Source: an uncultured Clostridia bacterium (GTDB lineage: Bacteria > Bacillota > Clostridia > Christensenellales > Borkfalkiaceae). From it: a DNA stretch of 64,000 nt. The stretch covers positions 1-64,000 of the forward strand of contig CANQWX010000008.1 of assembly GCA_947627665.1 (NCBI GenBank), read 5' to 3'. The notes under the pieces are model-generated. The model had not been told where the DNA came from. It did no database searches and was given only the letters and a program-made list of their open reading frames with translations. How positions within the stretch are numbered: position 1 is the first letter of the stretch; every line of letters starts with the position of its first letter. The position numbers and the translations under genes are program-made. Shown here in pieces: positions 17,316 to 27,638 of this stretch.

Positions 17316-19718
17316 TTACCGCAATTCGGCGCCTAAATTGTGCTTGAGATCGCCCACGATCCTGTTGAAAAATCCGTCCACCGCCTCGGGCGAGAGCGGC
17401 TTTTCCACCTTTTCGTCGGGCGAGAAGGTCAAACGGAACGCCATGCTCTTCTTGTCCGTCCCGAGCTGCTTGCCGCGGTAGACGTCGAACAGCTCCACCT
17501 TCTTTACCGCCTTGCAGGCGCGGAGAATGCGCTCCTCGAGCGCGGCGCAGGTGACCGCCTCGTCCACCACCACCGCAAGGTCGCGCTGCACGCTCTCGAA
17601 GCGGGGAAGTTCATGATAGGTGATGTCCTTTGCAAACCGTTTCCTGAGAAGCGCGTAGTCGAGTTCGCACAGATACGTCTTCTTTTCGAGCGCCAGCTCC
17701 CCGGCAATCGCGGGGTGCAATTCGCCCAGCACGCCGGCCTCCTTTTCCCCCATTCTGACGACCGCCGTCACGCCGGGGTGCAGGTAGGGACGCTCCCCTT
17801 TTTCAAAGGTGAGCCGAATGTCAAACGCCGCGGCGAGCGCCTCCACGGCGCCTTTGAGGTCGAAGAAGTCCCCCTCTCCCCACAGCCCGAGCACGAGATG
17901 TTTGCGCTCCTCGGGCAGCGCTTTGAGCGGCAATTCTTCACACAGGTACACATTTGCGAGTTCGAACAGCCTCCCCTCGTAGTTTCCGCGGCGCACATTG
18001 CGCACCACGTTTTGCAGCATGGAGGGAAGAAGCAGCGTGCGCATCAACGAGAGGTCCTCGCTGATGGGATTGAGAATGCGGATGGCCCTGCGCTCGGGCG
18101 CGTCTTCGGGAAGGCGCAGAAGATCGAGGTCCTTGAGAGAATAAAAAGAGTAGTTACACGCCTCGAAGAAACCCTCCTTTTCGAGCGTGCGCTTGGTCTT
18201 GCGCTCCTGCTCCTGCGCGGGCGTTCTGCCGCCGTGCGTCACCGTGGCGTTTTCGAGGAAGGTGGGCGTGATGTGGTCATAACCGTACATACGGATGACC
18301 TCTTCGGCGAGGTCGGGATAGCCGTCTACGTCCTCCCGCCAAGGGGGTACGTCGGCGGAAAAGTCCTCTCCCAAATCGTCGATCAGGAAGCCGAGCCGCC
18401 CCAAAATGCCATTCACTTCCTCCTTGGGAACGTGGATTCCGAGCAGTTTGTCGATGGCGGCGTAAGAGGTATGGATGACCTTTTCCGCCTTGGGAACGGA
18501 GCACACCTCGGTAAGGTATTCTGTGGGCGTGCCGCAGCCGAGGACCTGCATGAGCGTGAGGGCGCGCGCCATTCCCACCTTGGGCGTGAAGAGCGGGTCG
18601 ACCCCCTTTTCGAAGCGGGCGGAGGAATCGCTCCGCTGCCCGAGTGCGCGGGAGGTCTTCCGCACGCTGTCGCGCGCAAAGCTCGCCGCTTCGAGGAATA
18701 CCTCCTTCGTGTTTGGCTTGATCTCGCTGTTTAAGCCTCCCATGACCCCCGCAAGCGCCACGGGACGCTCTCCGTCGCAGATGAGCAGGTTTTCGGGGTG
18801 CAGAGTAAACTCCTTCTCGTCGAGGGTGACGATCTTCTCCCCCTCTTCGGCGCAACGGACGACGATCTTGTCGCCGTGCAAAAACTTTCGGTCGAACGCG
18901 TGCATGGGCTGTCCGACTTCGAGCAGCACATAGTTGGTGATGTCGACGACGTTATTCACCGAGCGCAGCCCCATGAGGGCAAGACGGCGGCGCAGCCACT
19001 GCGGGCTTTTGCCGATCCTGACCCCCTTCACATAGCTCCCCCGATAGACGGGGCAGAGCTTGGGTTCTTTTACCTCGACGGGGATCCTGACGCTTGTCGG
19101 CTCGCTCTCGTAGGAAACGGAGAGGGGCATGAGGTGCATTCCCGTCGCCGCCGCGACCTCGCGGGCAAGCCCGTAGATACTCTGGCAGTCGGGGCGGTTC
19201 GCCGTCACCGCGATGTCGAAGATCCAGTCGTCAAGCCCGACTTCGATCCGCGCGTCGTAGCCAAGGGGGGTGTTCCCATCGAGAATGAGAATGCCGTTTA
19301 TCTCGGCGCCCTCATAGAAATCGTCGTTGATGCCAAGTTCCTCGCCCGAGCAGAACATGCCCTCGGAAACGACCCCGCGGAGCTTGCCCGTCTTGATCTT
19401 TTGCACCCCGCCCTCGTGTTTGACGGTCGCGCCGTCCAAGGCGACGGGTACAACGGCCCCCTCAAACACGTTCGTCGCGGCGGTGACGATCTGCTTTTTG
19501 CCCTGCTTGCCGCAGTCCACTTCGCAGACGGTGAGCCTGTCCGCGTCGGGGTGCTTTTCGCACTTGACGATCTTCCCCGTGTACACCCCCTCGACGTCCT
19601 TGCCGAGATAGGTGAGTTCCTCCACTTCGAACCCGCAGGAGAAGAGCACGTCTTTCAGCTCCTCCGCGGGAAGGGTAACGTTTACATATTCCTTTAACCA
19701 GCTATACGGCAATAACAT
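17316..19718 (-). CDS. pheT: Phenylalanyl-tRNA synthetase beta subunit
   Basis: MLLPYSWLKEYVNVTLP, tRNA-binding domain, B3/B4, C-terminal FDX-ACB; followed by pheS. Confidence 0.97.
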   Translation of the reverse strand: MLLPYSWLKEYVNVTLPAEELKDVLFSCGFEVEELTYLGKDVEGVYTGKIVKCEKHPDADRLTVCEVDCGKQGKKQIVTAATNVFEGAVVPVALDGATVKHEGGVQKIKTGKLRGVVSEGMFCSGEELGINDDFYEGAEINGILILDGNTPLGYDARIEVGLDDWIFDIAVTANRPDCQSIYGLAREVAAATGMHLMPLSVSYESEPTSVRIPVEVKEPKLCPVYRGSYVKGVRIGKSPQWLRRRLALMGLRSVNNVVDITNYVLLEVGQPMHAFDRKFLHGDKIVVRCAEEGEKIVTLDEKEFTLHPENLLICDGERPVALAGVMGGLNSEIKPNTKEVFLEAASFARDSVRKTSRALGQRSDSSARFEKGVDPLFTPKVGMARALTLMQVLGCGTPTEYLTEVCSVPKAEKVIHTSYAAIDKLLGIHVPKEEVNGILGRLGFLIDDLGEDFSADVPPWREDVDGYPDLAEEVIRMYGYDHITPTFLENATVTHGGRTPAQEQERKTKRTLEKEGFFEACNYSFYSLKDLDLLRLPEDAPERRAIRILNPISEDLSLMRTLLLPSMLQNVVRNVRRGNYEGRLFELANVYLCEELPLKALPEERKHLVLGLWGEGDFFDLKGAVEALAAAFDIRLTFEKGERPYLHPGVTAVVRMGEKEAGVLGELHPAIAGELALEKKTYLCELDYALLRKRFAKDITYHELPRFESVQRDLAVVVDEAVTCAALEERILRACKAVKKVELFDVYRGKQLGTDKKSMAFRLTFSPDEKVEKPLSPEAVDGFFNRIVGDLKHNLGAELR

Positions 19719-19731
19719 TTCCTCTCCCTCC

Positions 19732-20748
19732 TCAGTCCTTGAATTGTTCCAGGAAACGGGTATCGTTTTCCGTCAAAAGTTTGATGTTTCCCAGACCGTA
19801 TTTGAGCATGGCGATGCGCTCGATGCCCATGCCGAACGCAAAGCCCGAATATACGTCGGGGTCCACGCTGCAGTTTTCGAGCACGCGGCGGTTGACCATG
19901 CCCGCGCCGAGCACTTCGATCCAGCCCGTGCCCTTGCAGAGGGAACAACCCTTCCCCCCGCAGGCGGCGCAGCTCACGTCCACCTCGACGGACGGCTCCG
20001 TGAAGGGGAAATAGCTCGGGCGCAGCCGCGTCTTGCTCGTTTCGGAGAACATCTTCTTCGCAAATTCGTCGAGCATGCCCTGAAGATCGCACAGCGTGAT
20101 GCCCTTATCCACGACAAGCCCCTCCATCTGGTGGAACATGGGCGAATGGGTGGCGTCGTCGTCCGAGCGGAACACTCTGCCCGGCGAGAGGATCTTGATG
20201 GGCGGTTTCTTCTGCTCCATCACGCGGATCTGCCCCGCGCTCGTCTGGGTGCGCAGCAGAAATTCCTCCGTGAGATAGAAGGTATCCTGCATGTCCCGCG
20301 CGGGGTGGTCGGCGGGCGTGTTGAGCGCGGTAAAGTTGTAGTATTCGTTCTCGATCTCGGGTCCCTCGAACACCTCGAAGCCCATGCCCGAGAAGAGATC
20401 GATGAGCTTGTCCTTCACCCGTGTGACGGGATGCAGGGCGCCCTCCTTGGCGCGCCGCCCCGGCAGGGTGACGTCGATCTGCTCCCCCGCGAGCTTTTCT
20501 TCCAGCTCTTTGCGCTTGAGTTTTTCCTCGAGCGCGGCAAATTTTTCCTCGAGCGCCTCCCTTAAAGCGTTCACCCGCTTGCCGAACGCGGGGCGCGCCT
20601 CCGCGGCCAGCTCCTTCATGCTCTTGAGCAGCCCCGTCACTTTGCCCGTGCGCCCCAAGAACTTCATCTTGACCTCATAGAGGGTGCGGCTGTCCTTTGC
20701 CGCCTCCGCCTCTGAGGCCGCCTCCTGCAACAGATCGAGATCTTCCAT
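19732..20748 (-). CDS. pheS: Phenylalanyl-tRNA synthetase alpha subunit
   Basis: [74 protein letters not shown]. Confidence 0.98.
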   Translation of the reverse strand: MEDLDLLQEAASEAEAAKDSRTLYEVKMKFLGRTGKVTGLLKSMKELAAEARPAFGKRVNALREALEEKFAALEEKLKRKELEEKLAGEQIDVTLPGRRAKEGALHPVTRVKDKLIDLFSGMGFEVFEGPEIENEYYNFTALNTPADHPARDMQDTFYLTEEFLLRTQTSAGQIRVMEQKKPPIKILSPGRVFRSDDDATHSPMFHQMEGLVVDKGITLCDLQGMLDEFAKKMFSETSKTRLRPSYFPFTEPSVEVDVSCAACGGKGCSLCKGTGWIEVLGAGMVNRRVLENCSVDPDVYSGFAFGMGIERIAMLKYGLGNIKLLTENDTRFLEQFKD

Positions 20749-20761
20749 TTTTCACCTCATA

Positions 20762-21010
20762 AATAAAACATGCCCTGCCAGCCGAAAAACGGCTGACAGG
20801 GCGTGACAATGACGCGGTACCACCTGTCTTTGCGCGCACGAAAGGCGCGCCTCATTGCCCCTTGACGCGGGAAACGGCTCCTCTTGAAGTTCTGTTCGGA
20901 GAAGCGGCTCGCGGGGGAATACCGCCGCCCCCTCCTTGAAAGCCTTTCAGCCGCGGGTCTTTCTCTCTGGAAAGAAGGTCCTGGGCGGCGTCTGTTCCGC
21001 TTCAAACGCC
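20762..21010 (-). promoter_or_regulatory. T-box riboswitch leader of pheST
   Basis: Minus strand carries AGGTGGTACCGCG (20813-20825), followed by terminator GCCCTGTCAGCCG-TTTTT-CGGCTGGCAGGGC (20772-20803), then pheS. 5' limit approximate. Confidence 0.88.
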
Positions 21011-21044
21011 TGTATCGCCATTATAGCCGTTCCCGCGGGAAATG

Positions 21045-23384
21045 TCAAACGTTTTTGAGCGTCCCGACGATGATGTTTTCGCCCGCATGCAGGGCAATTT
21101 CCCCGCCCCCGGGAACAAGGCCGCAGGAAACGCCCGCGGGCAGGCGGAAGCGGGCGGGAACGCCTGCGGGGACAACGGCGCGGTAAGTCCACTTTCCGCC
21201 CTCGAGAGAGGAGCTTACCTCGATGCGGCCGCGGACGCTCTCGTAGGACGCCCTGACCCAAGCGACCCGCGCGTCGGGCACGGGGGCGAGCAAAATTTCG
21301 GCAAAACCCGCCTTTGCGGGAACGATCCCCGCCATCGTCTTGAACATCCAGCCCACCACCGCGCCGTAGGCATAGTGGTTGAAGGAATTCATCACGATGT
21401 CCGCAAAGCCCTTCTCCGCCGAGTAGGAATCCCAGCGCTCCCACACCGTGGTGGCGCCGTTTTTCACCTGGTACAGCCACGAGGGGCACTCCTCGTTCAA
21501 GAGCACGGAATAGGCGACGTCGCTGCGCCCGATCTTCGTGAGAACGTCGAGCAAAATTTTGGTCCCGAGGAACCCCGTCCTAAGCCCGTTGCCGTTGCGC
21601 GCAAGGTTTTCGAGCAGCGTCTTTTCCGCCTCCCGTTCCTCCTCTTCCTCCAAAAGGCCGAGCAGGATCGCATGCGCGCACACCGACTGTTCCCCGCGCA
21701 CCGGCTTCCCGTTTTTGAGATAGCGGGCGCGGAAGAGGGCGCGTTCTCTTTCATAGAGCTTTTCGTAATGCGCCGCCTCCTCCTCTCTTTGCAGGATGCG
21801 CGCCATCTCGGACATGGCGAGCGCGTCCCACGCGTAATAGCAGACGCCGAGGATCTCGCGGATCGTGTCGTCGTTGGATTCGAAGGAGAGCCAGTCCCCC
21901 CAATGGGGCTGCCCGCCCATGCCATGGCTCGCGCCGAGATAGCCGTCCACATATTTCTTCATGGCGTCCCAGTGCGCGGAAATGCTCTCACGGTCGCCGT
22001 ACATCGTATATAAAGTCAAAGGGAGCAGGACGCCCGCGTCCGCCCAGCCCGTGCCGCCGTAGCGCGAGCCGTGGTATTGCCCCGTGGGCGCGACCCCCGG
22101 AAAGCTGCCGTCCTCCGCCTGCGCGTCCCGCATGCTGCGGAGGTACCGCTCCAAAAACTCCTTGCTGTCCGCCAAAAAACAGCCCGCCTCGGCGAACACC
22201 TGCGTATCCGCCGTCCAGCCGAGCCGCTCATCCCGCTGCGGGCAGTCGGTGGGCACGCTCACATAGTTGGAGAGCTGTCCCCACGCGGCGTTTTCCACCA
22301 GACGGTCCAAAAGAGGGTCGGAGGTGTGCAGCTCGCCCGTCCTCCGGGGCACCGAGCTGAGCACTTCCCCCGCAAGACGGGAAAAGCGCACGGGAGCGGT
22401 CGCCGTGATCTCGAGATAGCGGAAGCCGCAATAGGTGAACAGGGAGTGGTATTCCTCCTCCCCTTCCCCGCGCAAAACGTATTCCGTTTCGGCTTTTGCG
22501 GTGCGGTAGTTGGTGCGGTAGAGGCTTCCGCCCGCGCCGCTGTTGTTGCGGGCGATCTCCCCGTTGCCGTCGTTGAGGACTTCGCCGCGGACGATCTTGA
22601 CGACCGTGCCGCGCGCGCCCTCCACTGTGAAGCGCTCCCTGCCCGCGAAATTCTGCCCGAGATCGGCGAGCGCCGTTTCGCCCGCCCCGAGCGTAAAACT
22701 TTCGCCCTCGGCATAGCGGCGCAGGACCTTGATCCTGCCGTAGCAGCCCTCGCCGCCGCCCTCCGTGCCGCAGTAGACCGTGACGGCAGCCTGCCGTTCC
22801 AGCTCCTTTTTGACCGTGATATGGGGGCCGAAAAAGGGCGTGAGTTCGCCCGAAAATTCCCTATTTTCGCATACGGTCGGCCAATCGGCGTCGTCAAAGG
22901 CGGCAAACATCCACCCGTTCCCGACGCGGGCGTCGTAGCGCTCGCCGTCGTAGATGTCGCTTGCAAGATACCCGCTTGCCCGCGCGCTCTTCCAGCCGAG
23001 ATCGGTGACGATCTCCTCTTCCCCGTTCTCCCCGCAGAGGACGAGCCGCGCGAGAAAGCCCTCCTTCTTGCCGTAACAGGCGGCGACCCGCCCGCTCCAC
23101 CAGCCGCTGCCCACGACCGCCGTGAGCGCATTTTCGCCCTCGCAGAGCAGTTCCGTGACGTCGTAGCGGGTATAGCTCTTGCGCTTTGCCATCTCCTCCG
23201 AACCGGGTTCCAGCTCGTAATTGCCCACCCGTTTGCCGTTTAAGAACACAACGTAGCAGCCGAGCGCCGTTGCGTAGAGGGTGGCGGAACGCACTTTGCG
23301 CGCGCGGAAAGTTTTGCGGAACACGGGGAGCGCCTCCCCCTCCTGCGCGCATGCGATAAAGATCGCCTTGCCGAGATCTTTCAT
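21045..23384 (-). CDS. Alpha-L-rhamnosidase-type glycoside hydrolase (GH78)
   Basis: FLNGKRVGNYELEPGSEE, NYVSVPTDCPQRDERLGWTADTQVFAEAG, FNHYAYGAVVGWMF. Confidence 0.88.
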   Translation of the reverse strand: MKDLGKAIFIACAQEGEALPVFRKTFRARKVRSATLYATALGCYVVFLNGKRVGNYELEPGSEEMAKRKSYTRYDVTELLCEGENALTAVVGSGWWSGRVAACYGKKEGFLARLVLCGENGEEEIVTDLGWKSARASGYLASDIYDGERYDARVGNGWMFAAFDDADWPTVCENREFSGELTPFFGPHITVKKELERQAAVTVYCGTEGGGEGCYGRIKVLRRYAEGESFTLGAGETALADLGQNFAGRERFTVEGARGTVVKIVRGEVLNDGNGEIARNNSGAGGSLYRTNYRTAKAETEYVLRGEGEEEYHSLFTYCGFRYLEITATAPVRFSRLAGEVLSSVPRRTGELHTSDPLLDRLVENAAWGQLSNYVSVPTDCPQRDERLGWTADTQVFAEAGCFLADSKEFLERYLRSMRDAQAEDGSFPGVAPTGQYHGSRYGGTGWADAGVLLPLTLYTMYGDRESISAHWDAMKKYVDGYLGASHGMGGQPHWGDWLSFESNDDTIREILGVCYYAWDALAMSEMARILQREEEAAHYEKLYERERALFRARYLKNGKPVRGEQSVCAHAILLGLLEEEEEREAEKTLLENLARNGNGLRTGFLGTKILLDVLTKIGRSDVAYSVLLNEECPSWLYQVKNGATTVWERWDSYSAEKGFADIVMNSFNHYAYGAVVGWMFKTMAGIVPAKAGFAEILLAPVPDARVAWVRASYESVRGRIEVSSSLEGGKWTYRAVVPAGVPARFRLPAGVSCGLVPGGGEIALHAGENIIVGTLKNV

Positions 23385-23507
23385 ACCGTTTCTCCTTTTC
23401 TGTCCGATGACGGGGAACGCCGCGCGGCCTGCGTGTGCGTCCGTGCGCCCGCAAGCCATAAAAAACAGCGGCCGAAAGGAGCCGCCGTTTTGCGGGAAGT
23501 CCCCCGC

Positions 23508-24494
23508 TTAATCCATTCTGATCCTTCTGAGAAGGGCGGGATTGCCCACCGCCCTGCCGCCGCCGAGCACGACGGACATCTGCGGATCGCCCGAGATGTG
23601 CGCCTCCATCTGCAATTTTTCCGCGACGTAGTCCGCAAGCCCCGCAAGCCCCGCGACGCCGCCCGAGAGGTAGACGCCGTTCTTGCCCACCGCCGCGGAC
23701 ACCTCCGCAGGCAGCTTTTTGAGCACCATCTCCGCATATTCCACGATCTTGTCTATGTAGATGCGCACGGGGAATTCGATGTCGGACGAGGAAACGGAGA
23801 CCGAACGCGGCTTGCCCGTCGTGATGTCCCGCCCGTTGATGATGGTGCTCTGGTTGTCGTCCTCGATGAGGCTGCCGACCGTATTTTTGAGCTTCTCGCT
23901 CGTCAAAGAGCCGATCTTCAAATTGAACTTGTCGGCGATGTGGTCGATGATGTGGATGTCCATGTTGTTCCCGCCGACGTTCATGGAGATGCCCGCGATG
24001 ATGCCGTCGAGGGAGAAGGTGGCGACGGAGGTGACCCCCGCCCCGATGTCAATGGCAAAGACGGGGTTGCTCTCGCTGAGCGGAACGTCCTGCCCGAGGG
24101 CGCTCAAAAAGGGCGCTTCGGCAAAATTCACGCGGGAGATGCCCGCCGATTTTGCAACACGGTATATCTTTTCGCGGGATTCGGCCTTAAAACCGCAGGG
24201 GACGCAGAAGAGCGCCTCCACCGAAAAAGCCTTGCCCGCCGCCTTCCGCAAGAAGTATTCGAGGAGCGCCGCCGCTAACTTTTCGGAGACGATCTCCCCC
24301 TCGTAGACGGGGAAACAGACATCCGTCTGGTCGGCGGTCTTGCCGAGCAGCCGCTTGGCGTCGTTGCCGTAGGCGCGGATCTCGCCCGTGTCCTTCTGCA
24401 CGGTGACGCAGGTCGCCTCTGCGAGCACGATGCCGCTGCCGAGGCGGTAGATCTTCGTAACAGATGTGCCGAAATCGATCGCAAGTTTCAACAT
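23508..24494 (-). CDS. MreB/Mbl-type rod-shape protein
   Basis: LAIDFGTSVTKIY, EAPFLSALG, AIDIGAGVTSVA, VYLSGGVAGLAGL. Confidence 0.87.
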   Translation of the reverse strand: MLKLAIDFGTSVTKIYRLGSGIVLAEATCVTVQKDTGEIRAYGNDAKRLLGKTADQTDVCFPVYEGEIVSEKLAAALLEYFLRKAAGKAFSVEALFCVPCGFKAESREKIYRVAKSAGISRVNFAEAPFLSALGQDVPLSESNPVFAIDIGAGVTSVATFSLDGIIAGISMNVGGNNMDIHIIDHIADKFNLKIGSLTSEKLKNTVGSLIEDDNQSTIINGRDITTGKPRSVSVSSSDIEFPVRIYIDKIVEYAEMVLKKLPAEVSAAVGKNGVYLSGGVAGLAGLADYVAEKLQMEAHISGDPQMSVVLGGGRAVGNPALLRRIRMD

Positions 24495-25042
24495 AGATGT
24501 ACTTCCTTCAAAAATGCGCGCACGGTCTCCATGGGGAGTCCGATGACGTTGGTGTAACTGCCCTCATACCCTGCGGCAAGCCCGCCGTCCTGTATGCCGT
24601 AAGCCCCCGCCTTGTCCATCGGGGAGCCGCTTGCGACATATGCTTCGAGGAATGCTTCGTCCAAAGGGAAAAAGGTGACCCGCGTTTCCACGATCTCCGC
24701 AAGCCGCGTCCCCTGCCCCAAAAGGCACACCCCCGTAAAGACGGAGTGGGTCCTGCCGCTCAACAGGCGGAGCATCCGCTTGGCGTCCGCGGCGTCCCTG
24801 GGCTTTCCCAAAATTTCGCCGCCGCAACAGACGACGGTGTCCGCGCCGAGCACGAAAGCTTCGGGATAGCGCGAGAGCACCTCCCCCGCCTTTCCTTCGG
24901 CGAACGAAAGCGCCGTTTCCCGTGCGGACAGCCCCTCCGCCCGCTCCTCGAAGCGGGACGGAACGACCTCGAACGGGACATCCAGTGCGGCAAGCAGCTC
25001 ACGCCGACGGGGAGAATTGCTCGCCAAAAGGAGCTTTGTCAC
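24488..25042 (-). CDS. maf: Maf-family nucleotide pyrophosphatase
   Basis: LLLASNSPRRRELLAAL, LGADTVVCCGGEILGKPRDAADAKRML, GAYGIQDGG. Confidence 0.95.
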   Translation of the reverse strand: MTKLLLASNSPRRRELLAALDVPFEVVPSRFEERAEGLSARETALSFAEGKAGEVLSRYPEAFVLGADTVVCCGGEILGKPRDAADAKRMLRLLSGRTHSVFTGVCLLGQGTRLAEIVETRVTFFPLDEAFLEAYVASGSPMDKAGAYGIQDGGLAAGYEGSYTNVIGLPMETVRAFLKEVHLC

Positions 25043-26553
25043 AAGATCTCCAGATTCTTCTTGAACGTGCGCTTGAATTCGGGGTTCGCCTTCGCCGCCT
25101 GCGCGAGTTCGAGGGAAGCGTCGCCCGCAAGCTCCGTCTTCATGATGACGGAATCGCCGAGCACGTCGCAGTTGACCCCCGTCACCATGCCGAGGCCGCT
25201 GCGGTCCAGGCTCTCCGCGATGCGTAAAAGCACGCCGAGCTTGCGCACGATGTCGATGTCCTCGTCGGAAACGATGTCCTTATACCGCGCCCAGTCGGCG
25301 GGGAGCAGGTCCTCCTTGCGGTGACAGCCCGCCACGAACGCGGCGAGCACGATCTCGCGGTGGGTGACGCCGTAGATCGCCGAATTCAGGATCATATAGC
25401 GGCTGTGCTTCTGGTTGCTGTAATAGCGCACGCAAAGCCCGCAGTCGTGCAGGCTTGCCGCGATCTTGAGCACTTTGAGATAGACGCGCGGGAATTTATG
25501 CAGCACGCGCAGCTGTTTGAAGAGCTGGATCGAAAGATGCACGACGTGTTCGACGTGCTTTTCGTCGCAGCGGTAGTATTTTACATAGGTGTTGAGGGAA
25601 TAGCCGAGCACGTCGGAGAGCGGCCGCTCCTCGGTGAGGGGCACCGCCTGGTTGAACATGATGCCCTCGCGCAGCCCGCAGCCGCTGATCTGGAAGGATT
25701 CGATGTGCAGATAGTCGGTAAACGCCTTGATAATGGCGAGCGCGGCGGGCATGATGTCCGCACGGGTGGGCGAAAGCCCGCGGATGCGCTTGCGCTTCTC
25801 CACGTCCAAAACGCGCACCATCTCGTAGACCGAGCGGAAATCCTCCACCGCAAAGGTGTAGTTATGCACGATGTTCAAGGGGTACTTGCGCACCATGCGG
25901 TTCATCTTGTAGAGCGTGCGGAAGGAGCCGCCCACGCCGATCATCTGCACGTCGGGGTCCACTTCCGAGAGCCATTCGATCTTCTTGAACTGCTCGGTGA
26001 AGAACTCTTCGATCTTCCGCGTCTGCTCCTCGGGAGGGACGCCCTCCTCGGAGAAGAGGTCGGTGAGCGTCACCGCGCCGAAGGGCAGGGTGATGTGTTG
26101 CAGGATGCAACGGCGGTTGTAGTAGACGATCTTGGAACTGCCGCCGCCGATCTCCAGAATGATGCCCTTGGGCACGTCCATGGAGTTGATGACCCCGCGG
26201 TAGACGAGGGTCGCCTCCTCCTCCTCGGAAAGGACGGTCATCCTCAGCCCGCAGGTCGCCTGTATCTCGTCGAGGAAGGAGCGCTGGTTTTTGGCGCGGC
26301 GGACCGCCGCGGTAGCGACCGCGATGATGCGCTCCACGCCCGACGCCTCGCAGAGGCGCTTAAACATTTTGAGTGTCTTGATCGTTTCCGCCACGCGCTG
26401 CGGCTTCAAAAAGCCGTCCCTGTCCATGTCTTGCCCCAAACGGACGCTCTCTTTCAGCTCGTCCTCGACCATGAAATACCCCTCCGCAAAGAGGTTGACG
26501 ATGACAAGGCGTGCGGAATTGGAACCCAAATCGATGATCCCTATTTTAGCCAT
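25039..26553 (-). CDS. Ppx/GppA phosphatase
   Basis: IGIIDLGSNSARLVIV, ILEIGGGSSKIVYY; C-terminal HD-like region. Confidence 0.92.
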   Translation of the reverse strand: MAKIGIIDLGSNSARLVIVNLFAEGYFMVEDELKESVRLGQDMDRDGFLKPQRVAETIKTLKMFKRLCEASGVERIIAVATAAVRRAKNQRSFLDEIQATCGLRMTVLSEEEEATLVYRGVINSMDVPKGIILEIGGGSSKIVYYNRRCILQHITLPFGAVTLTDLFSEEGVPPEEQTRKIEEFFTEQFKKIEWLSEVDPDVQMIGVGGSFRTLYKMNRMVRKYPLNIVHNYTFAVEDFRSVYEMVRVLDVEKRKRIRGLSPTRADIMPAALAIIKAFTDYLHIESFQISGCGLREGIMFNQAVPLTEERPLSDVLGYSLNTYVKYYRCDEKHVEHVVHLSIQLFKQLRVLHKFPRVYLKVLKIAASLHDCGLCVRYYSNQKHSRYMILNSAIYGVTHREIVLAAFVAGCHRKEDLLPADWARYKDIVSDEDIDIVRKLGVLLRIAESLDRSGLGMVTGVNCDVLGDSVIMKTELAGDASLELAQAAKANPEFKRTFKKNLEIL

Positions 26554-26711
26554 TTTTTTGCCCTCGAGTTTGCTTCACAAATTATCGGACCCCATATAAG
26601 AGCAAACAACAAAACAATCTGCCCATAATACTCTATGCTACTATTTTAACACAGGAAAAGGGGTTTGTCCATACCCTTTTTGAAAATTTTTTACGTTTCC
26701 GATAATTTTTT

Positions 26712-27086
26712 TCAAATCTTTTTCTCCCCGCGCAGCGCGGCGGCGAAGGGCTGTGCGGAGAGCAGCACGAGCAAAAGCCCGAAGCCCTTCCTCAGCAGCC
26801 CCGCGGGAAGGCAGACGGCGCACGCCGCCCCGAGCGCCGAAAAGAGGAGCGCGGGGAGCACGAGCTGCCAAAGCCCCTCCTTTACGAGAAGCCCGTTTCG
26901 CGCGTGCACGGTGAGGGCGAGCGCGGACATGGGAAGAAAGGAGAGCAGGTTCACCCCCTGCGCCACCCCCTGCGGCACGCCGAGAAAGAGGGTGAGGAGG
27001 GGGATGAGGAGGGTCCCGCCGCCCATGCCCATGCCGCCGAACAGTCCGCCCGCAAGCCCGCACAAAAAGAGCAGATAGAAGGACAT
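26712..27086 (-). CDS. TauE/SafE-family permease, half-size protein A
   Basis: FGGMGMGGGTLLIPLLTLFLGVPQGVAQGVNL, ~124 aa. Confidence 0.75.
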   Translation of the reverse strand: MSFYLLFLCGLAGGLFGGMGMGGGTLLIPLLTLFLGVPQGVAQGVNLLSFLPMSALALTVHARNGLLVKEGLWQLVLPALLFSALGAACAVCLPAGLLRKGFGLLLVLLSAQPFAAALRGEKKI

Positions 27087-27442
27087 CAGAGCAGCATCCT
27101 CCAACCCGCGAGGAGCATGAGGAGGGCAAAGACGAACTGGACGGCGCGCACGGGAAGGACGCCGAGCAGCCGCGCGCCCAAATACCCGCCCGCCAGCACG
27201 CCGAGCAGCACGGGCACGAGCACCGCGGGCGGCGCGAACCCGCCGATGAGATAGACAAGCCCGCTCACCGCCGAGGCGGGAAGGATGACGGAGATCGCCG
27301 TGGCGTGCGCCTGCCGCACGGGAAGCCCGCCCGCGCGCAGGAGCGGGACGGCAAGCGTTCCGCCTCCGCCGCCCAGCAGCCCGTTCACCGCCCCGATGAG
27401 CATGCCTCCCGAAAGCCGCGTCCACACCTTTCCCCGCTTCAT
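27086..27442 (-). CDS. TauE/SafE-family permease, half-size protein B
   Basis: NGLLGGGGGTLAVPLLRAGGLPVRQAHATAISVILPASAVSG, ~118 aa; overlaps the other half by 1 nt. Confidence 0.75.
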   Translation of the reverse strand: MKRGKVWTRLSGGMLIGAVNGLLGGGGGTLAVPLLRAGGLPVRQAHATAISVILPASAVSGLVYLIGGFAPPAVLVPVLLGVLAGGYLGARLLGVLPVRAVQFVFALLMLLAGWRMLL

Positions 27443-27638
27443 AAGCCGTTCCCCTCCGCTACGACATTTAGATTGCGACATTTTCAAAATTTTTTCTCAT
27501 TTTTTTCTGCGATTGCCCGCATAATTGCTTGCGTTGCGAAAGATTTTAAGCTAAAATAGAACCATATTGCTAAGAAATAGTTACGGGCGCGTGCGCGACT
27601 TGTTTTGCTTTGCGCCCAAAAAAAACAAAAGGTGTTAT

